64,000 bases of DNA from Microlunatus soli (GTDB taxonomy: Bacteria > Actinomycetota > Actinomycetes > Propionibacteriales > Propionibacteriaceae): NCBI RefSeq assembly GCF_900105385.1, contig NZ_LT629772.1:4650001-4714000 (forward strand), given 5' to 3'. Shown one piece after another: positions 49,255 to 57,127 of this stretch. The translations under genes and the position numbers were made by a program. The notes under the pieces were generated by a model. That model worked only from the letters and a program-made list of their open reading frames with translations, was not told the DNA's origin and searched no databases. Position 1 is the stretch's first letter; each line of letters opens with the position of its first letter.

Positions 49255-50654
49255 CGCGTTGCCTCCCTCTTCTGTACGTCGCCGGCGATCTGGGCGATGT
49301 CCTGGCCCTTGGCCAAGGCTTCGTCGACGGTCTGCCGACCGGCCAGTGCGTCGGCGATCTCCTGCGAGGTCTGGTTTCCGACGTCCTGGAACTCGGGGAT
49401 GCCGACGAACTGGATGCCGGTCCACGGTTGCGGCTCGAGGCCGGGCTGAGTCGGATTGACCTTGCTCAGTGTTTCGGCCGTGATGCCGGCGAACGCCGAA
49501 CTCGCCTTCTTGTACTGCGGATTCTCATACAGCGACTGGCGGGTCCCCGGTGGCACCCGGGTCCAGCCGAACTTGTCGGCAACCAGCTGCTGGTAGTCCT
49601 TCGAGGTGGCCCACTTGACGAACTCCCAGGCCGCATCCTTGTGCTGGGACTCGGCGTTGATCGCCAGGTTCCACGACCACAGCCAACCGGCTTCCTCGGT
49701 CTTGTCGGTCGGCGCGGCGACGTAGCCGACCTTGCCGGCAACCGGGCTGCCGTCGGCCTCCAGCGTGCCGGCGGCGGAGGTCGCGTCGTACCACATCGCC
49801 GCCCGACCCTGCTGGAACAGGTTCAGGCATTCGGTGAAGCCGAACGAGGCGGGGTCGCGTTCGCCGGATTTGAGGATGGTGTCGACGTAGAACTGGACGC
49901 CGTCGGTGAATCCGGGCTTGTCGACCTGGGCGTCCCAGTTGGTGTTGAACCACTGGCCGCCGAAGGTGTTCACCACCGTGGTCAGCGGAGCGAACATCTC
50001 GCCCCAGCCGGGCTTGCCGCGCAGGCAGATGCCGGCGCGGTCGTCGGCCGGCTTCTTCACCTTGGCTGCCAGGTCGGCGACCTGCTGCCAGGTCGGATGG
50101 TCCGGCATCGTCAGCCCGGCCTTCTCGAACAGGTCCTTGCGATACATCAGGAACGAGGACTCGCCGTAGAACGGGGCGGCATACAAACGATCGTTGTAGG
50201 TCGAGCTGGCCCGGACCGGTGGGAAGAAGTCTTCGACGTCGTAGCTGCTGTCGGCCGTGGTCCGGTCGGTGATGTCGGTGAGCCATTTGTTCTTGGCCCA
50301 GATCGGGACCTCGTAGGCACCGACCGTCATCACGTCGTACTGGCCGCCGCGGGTCGCCACGTCCTTGGTGGTGGCGTTGCGGAGGTCGTTCTCCTCCATC
50401 ATGATCACGTTGACCCTGATGTTGGGATGGGTCCGATTGAACTCGGGGAGCAACTGGGCCAGGTCCTGCATCTGCGGATTGTTGACACTGGCCAGCGTGA
50501 TCGTGGTGACGCCCGGCTTGTTGCCGAGGTTGCCGAAACCCGCGCAGCCGGAGACGGACAGCGCCAGGCAGAGTGCGATCGCTACCGCGAGGACGCCGGG
50601 GCGTCTTCGGGGTGGTCGGGGGATCCTGCGGCCGTTCGGTCGACGGGTGATCAT
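49251..50654 (-). CDS. Extracellular solute-binding lipoprotein (polyol/sugar ABC transporter)
   Basis: This 467-residue protein has an N-terminal basic stretch and lipobox LSVSGCAG, so it is anchored by lipid at Cys ~37. The mature part resembles family-1 binding proteins of the sorbitol/mannitol group: FYGESSFLMYRKDLFEKAGL, AGICLRGKPGWGEMFAPL and FVKWATSKDYQQLVA. It delivers substrate to the two permeases downstream. The xylulokinase in the operon supports a polyol such as xylitol, arabitol or sorbitol, which is an inference. Confidence 0.9.
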   Translation of the reverse strand: MITRRPNGRRIPRPPRRRPGVLAVAIALCLALSVSGCAGFGNLGNKPGVTTITLASVNNPQMQDLAQLLPEFNRTHPNIRVNVIMMEENDLRNATTKDVATRGGQYDVMTVGAYEVPIWAKNKWLTDITDRTTADSSYDVEDFFPPVRASSTYNDRLYAAPFYGESSFLMYRKDLFEKAGLTMPDHPTWQQVADLAAKVKKPADDRAGICLRGKPGWGEMFAPLTTVVNTFGGQWFNTNWDAQVDKPGFTDGVQFYVDTILKSGERDPASFGFTECLNLFQQGRAAMWYDATSAAGTLEADGSPVAGKVGYVAAPTDKTEEAGWLWSWNLAINAESQHKDAAWEFVKWATSKDYQQLVADKFGWTRVPPGTRQSLYENPQYKKASSAFAGITAETLSKVNPTQPGLEPQPWTGIQFVGIPEFQDVGNQTSQEIADALAGRQTVDEALAKGQDIAQIAGDVQKREATR

Positions 50655-50831
50655 GGCGGCCCCTTCTCGTTCCAGACCTCCGCGGTGAGGTGTGAACTTC
50701 CGTGCGAACGGACAGTACTTGACACTCTAATGCCCGGTCCAGAGGGAAAACGGTTCAAATCGAGAGAATTTCTGCCCGATTCGGACACTGTGGTGCCCGG
50801 ATGTGTGAAAATCTCGCGTGAGGAGGGCGTC
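50655..50831. promoter_or_regulatory. Divergent control region of the polyol operon and the second DeoR gene
   Basis: The 177 bases are AT-richer than their surroundings. GTGTGAA occurs twice (about 50694 and 50814), and AATCG/CGATT form an inverted repeat at 50758-50781, in the middle. TTGACA and TCTAAT are seen near 50719-50731. These are possible operator and promoter parts for a DeoR-type repressor; none is strong on its own. Confidence 0.35.
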
Positions 50832-51638
50832 ATGGCAAAGGGCCCGCAGCGCGGCGGGGCGATGTATCCGCCGCAGCGTCAGCGAGCGATCACCGACATC
50901 CTGCTGGAACAGCGATCGCGGTCGGCGGGCGTGACCATGATCGCTGAGCGGCTGCAGGTGGCGACCGAGACCGTTCGCCGGGATCTGGAGGTGTTGGTCC
51001 GACGTGGCCTGGTCCGTCGGGTCCGTGGCGGGGCCGAGCTGGTCGAGTCGGTGCCGTTCGAGCAGGCTCTCGCCGCCCGTCATGCCGACCAGCGGGCGGA
51101 GAAGCAGCTGATCGCCGCGGCGGTGATCGAGGAGCTTCCACCGGACGGCGTGGTGGTGATCGATTCGGGCTCGCTGACCTATGTCGTCGCCTCCCGGGTG
51201 CCGGCGGACCGGCCGCTGACGATCGTCACCAACAACCTGCCCGCCGCCGCGTTGTTGATCAACCGTCCGGCCCTGACGGTGATCACGCTGCCCGGGATGA
51301 TCCGTGGCCTGACCCAGGCCTCCGTGGACGGCTGGACGACACGTCGGCTGGAGCGCCTGAGCGCGGACCTCGCGATCGTCGGCGTGAACGGTCTGTCGCC
51401 CGGGCTCGGGTTGACCACGACCAATCCCGAGGAGGCGGCGGTCAAACGGGCGATGCTGCTGTGTGCCCGCCGTCGGTTGGTCCCGGTGGTGTCGGCGAAA
51501 CTCGGTCGCAACTCCTTCTGCAGCTTTGCCGCGGTGCAGGAGGTCGACACCGTCGTCACCGACGACGGTGCCGACGCCGAACTGCTGGCCGAGCTGCGGG
51601 CGAACGGGCCCGAGGTACGGGTCGTGCCGATGCGGTGA
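50832..51638 (+). CDS. DeoR/GlpR family transcriptional regulator
   Basis: This 268-residue repressor has an N-terminal winged helix (YPPQRQRAITDILLEQRSRS, then VATETVRRDLEVLVRRGLVR) and a phosphosugar-sensing domain (VVVIDSGSLTYVVASRVP, LTIVTNNLPAAALL, EEAAVKRAMLLCARR). ATG 50832 has GAGGAGG at good spacing. It is divergent from the polyol ABC operon and most likely represses it until a phosphorylated sugar appears. Unlike the DeoR copy inside the operon, its start and sensor Lys (VKR) are intact. Confidence 0.9.
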   Translation: MAKGPQRGGAMYPPQRQRAITDILLEQRSRSAGVTMIAERLQVATETVRRDLEVLVRRGLVRRVRGGAELVESVPFEQALAARHADQRAEKQLIAAAVIEELPPDGVVVIDSGSLTYVVASRVPADRPLTIVTNNLPAAALLINRPALTVITLPGMIRGLTQASVDGWTTRRLERLSADLAIVGVNGLSPGLGLTTTNPEEAAVKRAMLLCARRRLVPVVSAKLGRNSFCSFAAVQEVDTVVTDDGADAELLAELRANGPEVRVVPMR

Positions 51639-51696
51639 CCGTCCGATCACGGGGTGCGGTTTGCCAGTAATGCCGGTGTGGCAGGAGGATTGGGCG

Positions 51697-53286
51697 GTGA
51701 CTGAGAAGCGGTACGGCGGCGACGACTCCTCCGAGGGTAGATCCGGCGACGGGCGACAGGGTCGCCCGGGCGGGCGGTCCGGAGGTCCCTCGTCGGGCCG
51801 GCCGACCGGTGGTGCCGGCGGACGGGGTTCTGACGGAGGGGGTTCCGATGGACGGGGCTCCGGCGGGCGGCGACCCGGGCGCGGGGCCGCTGGACAGGGC
51901 TCCGGTGGACGGGGTTCCGGCGGACGGGGCGGCACCGGACGCGGAAGTAGCGGTCGTCAAAACGGCCGCGACGCCGGAGGACGCGGCGGGGCCGGGCGGG
52001 ACTCGGGTGGACGAAGTGGCGGTCGTGCCGACTGGGATTCCGGTCGGGGAGGCGGCCGAGGTCGTAACGGCAGCAGCGCCGGCAACAACAGGCACGGCGA
52101 CAACAGATCCGGCGATGACAGATCCAGGGACAACAGATCCAGGGACAACGGAGCCGGACGCGGCTGGCGCAGCGACGATTCGCGAGCGGACGGCGCCGGG
52201 CGTTCGGGCCGGGCTGGTGGCAGGGACGGTTCAGGCTGGTCCGGCAGGGGTCGGGGTGACTCGGTCCGCGGTGGTTCCGGTCGCGGTGGTTCGGGCCGAG
52301 GTTACGGGGAGCGCGGGCGCGGAGAGCGTGACGGCAGGGGTCGTGATGGCGGCGACCGCAGCCGCGGTGCGCGGACCCGGGGTGCCGGAGACCGGGCGCC
52401 GTCTGCGGATCGGGGTGAACGCCGTACTCCGCCGGGACTGCAGCCCAAGGGTGTCGAACCGACGATCCCGGCGGGCACAGACATCCGCCGGCTGGACCGC
52501 GGTGTCCGAGCCGAACTGCGCAGCCTGCCCAAGGACCTTGCCGAGATCGTTGCCGGCCATCTGTTGCTGGCCGGCGAGCTGGTCGACGAGAATCCCGAAC
52601 TCGCCTACGCCCATGCCGAGGCAGCGCGGCGACGGGCAGCACGACTGCCGATCGTCCGTGAAGGGGCCGCGGAGACGGCGTACGCGGCCGGCAAATACGA
52701 CGTCGCTCTCGGAGAGTACCGGGCATTGCGTCGGATGACCGGTGCCGCGGAGTACCTGCCGGTGATGGCCGACTGCGAACGAGCGCTCGGCCGTCCGCAG
52801 CAGGCGTTGCGGCTCCTCCGCGAAGCGGCCGGACAGCCGATGGAACCGGCGTCCTCGGTCGAGGCGAAGATCGTCGAGGCCGGTGCCCGGGACGATCTCG
52901 GTCAGACGGCCGAGGCGGCCCGGCTGTTGCGGGCGACCATCGCCGAGGTGGCCGGCAACCGGCCGCCGTCGCGTGCGATGCGACTCCCGGTCGCCCGGCT
53001 GCGCTACGCGCTGGCCGACGTCCTGTTGACCCTGGGCAACCGGGCCGACGCCTACGTCGAGTTCGTCCGGGCGGCCGGGTTGGACGACCAGGGCGACACC
53101 GACGCCCAGGAACGGGTGGACGAGCTGGACGGGATGAACATCGAGTTCGACGACTCCGACGACGAGTCCGGTCACGACGACGAGTCCGGACCCGATCACG
53201 AATCCGGGTTGGCGGATGGGGCAGGGCTCGACGTCGACGAGCCTGACACCGCTGAACGGACCGATACCGACGACACCTACCGATGA
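51697..53286 (+). CDS. RGG/GRS-rich protein with C-terminal TPR-like domain
   Basis: About 529 residues. GTG 51697 is chosen for an AGGAGG eight bases before. Residues ~1-290 are almost entirely Gly, Arg, Ser and Asp with many RGG and GRGS repeats, predicted disordered. The C-terminal ~220 residues are helical and repeat-like (DLAEIVAGHLLLAGELVDEN, YAHAEAARRRAARLPIVRE, YLPVMADCERALGRPQQALR), a TPR-like fold, ending in an acidic tail. The helical part corresponds by position to Rv1691. RGG tails bind RNA in eukaryotes, so an RNA-related or condensate role is possible but unproven. Confidence 0.78.
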   Translation: MTEKRYGGDDSSEGRSGDGRQGRPGGRSGGPSSGRPTGGAGGRGSDGGGSDGRGSGGRRPGRGAAGQGSGGRGSGGRGGTGRGSSGRQNGRDAGGRGGAGRDSGGRSGGRADWDSGRGGGRGRNGSSAGNNRHGDNRSGDDRSRDNRSRDNGAGRGWRSDDSRADGAGRSGRAGGRDGSGWSGRGRGDSVRGGSGRGGSGRGYGERGRGERDGRGRDGGDRSRGARTRGAGDRAPSADRGERRTPPGLQPKGVEPTIPAGTDIRRLDRGVRAELRSLPKDLAEIVAGHLLLAGELVDENPELAYAHAEAARRRAARLPIVREGAAETAYAAGKYDVALGEYRALRRMTGAAEYLPVMADCERALGRPQQALRLLREAAGQPMEPASSVEAKIVEAGARDDLGQTAEAARLLRATIAEVAGNRPPSRAMRLPVARLRYALADVLLTLGNRADAYVEFVRAAGLDDQGDTDAQERVDELDGMNIEFDDSDDESGHDDESGPDHESGLADGAGLDVDEPDTAERTDTDDTYR

Positions 53287-53299
53287 TGAAGGAACGCCC

Positions 53300-54310
53300 G
53301 TGCTGATCGACCGCTATGACGCCGCCCTGTTCGATCTGGACGGCGTGCTCTACCTCGGGCCGGATCCGGTCGTGGGTGCACCGGAGGCTGTCGATCGACT
53401 CCAGCAGCTCGGCATCCGGGTCGGCTTCGTCACCAACAATGCGGCCCGGACACCGAAGGCGGTGGCCGATCAGTTGCGCAGCTTCGGCATCGGCTGCGAC
53501 GAGGCCGACGTCGTCACCTCCGCGCAGGCCGGGGTGCGGGAACTCGTCGACCGCTTCGGCGCCGGTGTGCCGGTACTGATGGTCGGTGGCGAAGGGCTGC
53601 GGGTCGCGCTGGACGAGGCAGGTCTGGTCGCCGTCGACAGCGCCGACGACAACCCGGTCGCGGTGATCCAGGGCTACTACCCCGAACTCAGCTGGCAGAT
53701 GATCACCGAGGCGGCGCTGGCGATCCGGCGGGGCGCCACCTGGGTCGCGACCAACACCGATCCGACGCGGCCGACCGAACGCGGATTGGTCCCGGGCAAC
53801 GGGGCAGCGGTGGCCGCCGTCCGAACGGCAGTGGACACCGATCCGATCGTCGCGGGCAAGCCGTACCGGCCGCTGATGGAAGAAACGGTGCGCCGGCTGT
53901 CCGCCGACCGGCCGATCTTCGTCGGCGATCGGATCGACACCGACATCGCCGGTGCCGGCAATCTCGACATGGACAGCATGCTGGTGCTGACCGGCTCGCA
54001 CGGCCCGGTCCAGCTGTTCTCCGCAGTCGGGATCGAACGACCGACCCATCTCGGTCGCGATGCGGGTGCCCTGCTGCAGCCCGAACGGATCACCAGGCAG
54101 ACCGGAGAGGAACGGATCGCCGTCGGGGGGATCGAGGCCTACGTCGAGCGCCAGCAGCTGATGCTGTCCCGCGAGCCGAAGGACGAGGAGTTGCTGGACG
54201 CGACCTGGGCGGCGACCAAGTTGGCCTGGCAGTGCGCCGACGCCGAACTGCCGGTCGGAGGCCTCGACCTGGCGGTTCAGCTGGCCAATCGGCTGCAGAC
54301 GGCCGGCTGA
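53300..54310 (+). CDS. HAD-IIA family phosphatase (NagD-like)
   Basis: This 336-residue protein has a haloacid-dehalogenase fold with IIA cap. The nucleophile motif is ALFDLDGVLYLG near residue 10, then VTNNAARTPKAVAD (motif II), AGKPYRPLMEETVRRL (motif III Lys) and FVGDRIDTDIAGA (motif IV). About 75 extra C-terminal residues follow. It is the equivalent of Rv1692, reported as a glycerol-3-phosphate phosphatase. GTG 53300 has AAGGAA upstream; the earlier in-frame ATG lies inside the preceding gene. Confidence 0.9.
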   Translation: MLIDRYDAALFDLDGVLYLGPDPVVGAPEAVDRLQQLGIRVGFVTNNAARTPKAVADQLRSFGIGCDEADVVTSAQAGVRELVDRFGAGVPVLMVGGEGLRVALDEAGLVAVDSADDNPVAVIQGYYPELSWQMITEAALAIRRGATWVATNTDPTRPTERGLVPGNGAAVAAVRTAVDTDPIVAGKPYRPLMEETVRRLSADRPIFVGDRIDTDIAGAGNLDMDSMLVLTGSHGPVQLFSAVGIERPTHLGRDAGALLQPERITRQTGEERIAVGGIEAYVERQQLMLSREPKDEELLDATWAATKLAWQCADAELPVGGLDLAVQLANRLQTAG

Positions 54311-54416
54311 TCGCCGCAGCGACCGCTGTCGCCGTTACGCTGACTCCAGAACACCTGGGGTGGCAGCGCTGCGCCCCGAGGTCGAACCCGACGGCATGTT
54401 CGACGAGAGGCGCCCG

Positions 54417-55109
54417 ATGAACAGCGACGATTCTCCGACCGACCGCACGTCCACCCGTCGTACCGGGGCGGGCGCGGCTCGGCCGGGCCTGCCCCGAGCA
54501 GCGGTGAACGCTCCCAACCTGTCGGCGTTGGCCGAGGTCTTCGGTGCCGCGATCGACGGTGCCTCCCGGATGACCCGGGAACGGGCCCGTGAGCTGGCCG
54601 AGAAGATGCTCAGCCAGACCGGCTTGGACAATATCGATCTGAGCAGGATGGATCTCAGCAAGGTCGATCCGCGCAAGGTCGATCTCGGTGAGGCCGCATC
54701 CGAGGCCGGTGCACGGATCAATCAGCTCGCCGAAGAGATCATGGCTGCCCGCAAGGCCAACCGCGAACTGCTGCAGCGAACCGTGGCCGCCGAACTGGAC
54801 AAGACCCTGGACAGGTCCCTGACCCGGCTCGGTCTTGCTCGTGCCGAGGAAGTCACCGCGTTGCGGGACGAGGTAGCCGGGCTGCGCGCAGACCTTGCCG
54901 AACTCAAGATCAACAGCACCCGCCCGGCCGCGAAGGCGCCGTCATCGACGGCCAAGAAGACGGCGGCCAAGAAGACCACTGCGAAGAAGACCGCGACCAA
55001 GACGACCCCGGCCAAGGCGAGCGCAGTCAAGAAGACAGCAGCGAAGACCGCAACCGGACCGGCCGGAGCGAAGAAGGCGGCCAAGAAGACGGCGAAGAAG
55101 GCAGGCTGA
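54417..55109 (+). CDS. Coiled-coil protein with Lys/Ala-rich (histone H1/phasin-like) tail
   Basis: About 230 residues from ATG 54417 (GAGAGG seven bases before); GTG 54360 is an alternative adding 19 residues. The middle (NAPNLSALAEVFGAAIDGASR to DEVAGLRADLAEL) is helical with heptad-like spacing, including an EEVTALRDEVAGLRADLAEL coiled coil. The last ~50 residues are AKKT/AAKK repeats like bacterial histone H1 tails and PhaF-type phasins. It may bind DNA or a polymer granule surface. I do not recognise a firm family. Confidence 0.75.
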   Translation: MNSDDSPTDRTSTRRTGAGAARPGLPRAAVNAPNLSALAEVFGAAIDGASRMTRERARELAEKMLSQTGLDNIDLSRMDLSKVDPRKVDLGEAASEAGARINQLAEEIMAARKANRELLQRTVAAELDKTLDRSLTRLGLARAEEVTALRDEVAGLRADLAELKINSTRPAAKAPSSTAKKTAAKKTTAKKTATKTTPAKASAVKKTAAKTATGPAGAKKAAKKTAKKAG

Positions 55110-55112
55110 CCG

Positions 55113-55340
55113 ATGACCGAGGAATTCCCCGAAACCGAACCGGTCGAAACCGATCCGGCACGTCAGCCGGAGGGTGGCGCTGTCGATCATCCGGACAGCA
55201 GCCTGCCGCGGACCGGTGAGCCGGTCGTCGACCAGGCGTTGGACGGATTGCAGGATCTGGACGACGCTCCGCTGGACGAGCGTCATGATCGACTGGCCCG
55301 GGTGCACGAGGATCTCCATCGCGCGCTGAACTCTGAATGA
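55113..55340 (+). CDS. Small acidic hypothetical protein
   Basis: A 75-residue protein starting 3 bases after the preceding stop. An acidic, probably disordered N-terminus leads to a helical end, RTGEPVVDQALDGLQDLDDA and LDERHDRLARVHEDLHRALN. It corresponds in place and in its RTGxPxVD...VHEDLHRxL ending to Rv1693 as I remember it. Function unknown. It precedes tlyA by 10 bases. Confidence 0.72.
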   Translation: MTEEFPETEPVETDPARQPEGGAVDHPDSSLPRTGEPVVDQALDGLQDLDDAPLDERHDRLARVHEDLHRALNSE

Positions 55341-55350
55341 CCGAGCCGGC

Positions 55351-56133
55351 ATGACGGCCCCGTCTGGCAGGAGCCGACTCGACGTTGCGTTGGCCCGGCG
55401 CGGTCTGGCCAGATCTCGCAGCCATGCCCGTGAACTGATCGACGCCGGCACGGTGCTGGTCAACGAATCCGTTGCCAGCAAGGCGTCGTTGCCGGTGGAA
55501 TCGGACGATCGGCTGGCGCTGGTACGTGACGACCCGTACGTGTCGCGGGCGGCGTACAAGTTGATCGGGGCGCTGGATGATCTTGCCGTCGAGGTACCGG
55601 CCCGGGTGCTGGACGCCGGTGCGTCCACCGGCGGATTCAGCCAGGTGCTGCTGGAGCGCGGCTGTCGACAGCTGTACGCGATCGACGTCGGTCATGATCA
55701 ACTCCACCCGCGGGTGTCGGCCGACCCGCGGGTGATCGCGTACGAGGGGTTGAATCTGCGTGATCTCGATCCGGCGATCACCGACGGGCCGGTCGACCTG
55801 GTGGTGGCCGATGTGTCCTTCATCTCGCTCACCCTGCTGCTCGATCGGCTGATCGCAGTGCTGGGCCCGGACGGCAGTCTGCTGACCATGATCAAACCGC
55901 AGTTCGAGGTCGGCCGGGAACTGCTCGGTAAGGGTGGGGTGGTTCGCTCCGACGCCTCCCGACGGGCCGGTGTCGCAGCCGTCGTCGACCGCGCCGCGGA
56001 ACTCGGTTGGCACCCGCAGACTGCCGCGCGGAGCAGGCTCCCGGGGCCCGCCGGCAATATCGAATACTTCGTACTGTTCGGCACCGACCGAACCGAAGTC
56101 GACGTGCTCGCAGCCTTGTTCGCCGGCTGTTGA
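55351..56133 (+). CDS. tlyA: TlyA family rRNA 2'-O-methyltransferase
   Basis: This 260-residue protein has an N-terminal S4 RNA-binding domain (RRGLARSRSHARELIDAGTVLVN) and an FtsJ/RrmJ-type Rossmann methyltransferase (RVLDAGASTGGFSQVLLERG for SAM; DLVVADVSFISLTLLL). In M. tuberculosis TlyA methylates 16S and 23S rRNA and confers capreomycin sensitivity; the old haemolysin name is misleading. It is followed by NAD kinase and recN as in most actinobacteria. Confidence 0.93.
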   Translation: MTAPSGRSRLDVALARRGLARSRSHARELIDAGTVLVNESVASKASLPVESDDRLALVRDDPYVSRAAYKLIGALDDLAVEVPARVLDAGASTGGFSQVLLERGCRQLYAIDVGHDQLHPRVSADPRVIAYEGLNLRDLDPAITDGPVDLVVADVSFISLTLLLDRLIAVLGPDGSLLTMIKPQFEVGRELLGKGGVVRSDASRRAGVAAVVDRAAELGWHPQTAARSRLPGPAGNIEYFVLFGTDRTEVDVLAALFAGC

Positions 56134-56170
56134 TCGTCGGTGCCGGCCGACTGGCGCCTATGCTGTCCCC

Positions 56171-57121
56171 GTGTTGGGCCAAGCAGAACGACGGATCGCC
56201 GTCCTCACCCATACCGGGCGGGACGAGGCGATCAAGGCGGCCAGTCGACTGATCTCCGGTCTCGGCGCCGCCGGAATCGTCTGCGTGCTGCCCCAGGCCG
56301 ACATCGCCCAGTTGCGATTGTCGACCGGTGACGCGTTGATCGAGGTGCTGCCCGAGGCCGATCCGATCATCGGCCTGGACACCCCGGACGTGCCGGAGAT
56401 CGAGTTGATCGTGGTGCTCGGCGGTGACGGCACGATCCTGCGGGCCGCGGAATGGGTGTTGGCCTCCGACGTCCCGCTGCTCGGCGTCAATCTCGGACAC
56501 GTCGGATTCCTGGCCGAGGCGGAGTCCAGCGAGATCGACCTGATCGTGGACACCATCGTCAACCGCACCTTCCGGGTGGAGGAACGGTCGACGATCGACG
56601 TCCGGATCCTGCCGCCCGGCGACGAGGGCGGCGACCCGCTGTGGTCCTCGTTCGCGATCAACGAGGTGACCATCGAGAAGGCAGCCCGGGAGCGGATGCT
56701 CGAACTGATGGTCGAGATCGACGGCCGGCCGCTGTCCCGCTGGTCCTGCGACGGCGTCCTGGTGTCCACCCCGACCGGTTCGACGGCGTACGCATTCTCC
56801 GCCGGCGGGCCGGTGATCTGGCCCGGCGTGGATGCGATGCAGGTGGTGCCGTTGAGCGCCCATGCCCTCTTCGCCCGACCGATGGTGCTCAGCCCGAAGT
56901 CCCGGGTGATGATCGAGATGCTGGACGGGATGGCCCCCGAGGCGGTCGTCTGGTGCGACGGCCGGCGATCGACCGTGTTGCAACGCGGAATGCGGGTCGA
57001 AGTGGTGCAGGGTCGACATCGACTGCGGTTGGCCAGACTGTCCGAGGCCCCCTTCACCGACCGGCTGGTGCACAAGTTCGGACTCCGGGTCGAGGGGTGG
57101 CGGGGCAAGAGAGAGGACTAG
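56171..57121 (+). CDS. nadK: NAD kinase
   Basis: This 316-residue enzyme (ppnK) makes NADP from NAD. The ATP/phosphate motif VVLGGDGTILRAAE, GVNLGHVGFLAE and the conserved CDGVLVSTPTGSTAYAFSAGG are all present. GTG 56171 is the start (LGQAERRIAVLTHTG); no strong ribosome-binding site precedes it, and a TATGCT seven bases upstream could be a -10 giving a leaderless message. recN starts 6 bases after the stop. Confidence 0.95.
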   Translation: MLGQAERRIAVLTHTGRDEAIKAASRLISGLGAAGIVCVLPQADIAQLRLSTGDALIEVLPEADPIIGLDTPDVPEIELIVVLGGDGTILRAAEWVLASDVPLLGVNLGHVGFLAEAESSEIDLIVDTIVNRTFRVEERSTIDVRILPPGDEGGDPLWSSFAINEVTIEKAARERMLELMVEIDGRPLSRWSCDGVLVSTPTGSTAYAFSAGGPVIWPGVDAMQVVPLSAHALFARPMVLSPKSRVMIEMLDGMAPEAVVWCDGRRSTVLQRGMRVEVVQGRHRLRLARLSEAPFTDRLVHKFGLRVEGWRGKRED

Positions 57122-57127
57122 ACACTC

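Noticed and set aside
49428-50831. N-terminal extension of the DeoR regulator to 736 residues
   Set aside because: The extension is antisense to the binding-protein gene; the real start at 50832 has a strong ribosome-binding site and the family N-terminus.
52013-52160. Short repeats at 52.0-52.2 kb (CAACAGATC, GGGACAACAG) resembling a CRISPR array
   Set aside because: They are irregular codon repeats within the RGG-rich gene, without constant spacer lengths or nearby cas genes.
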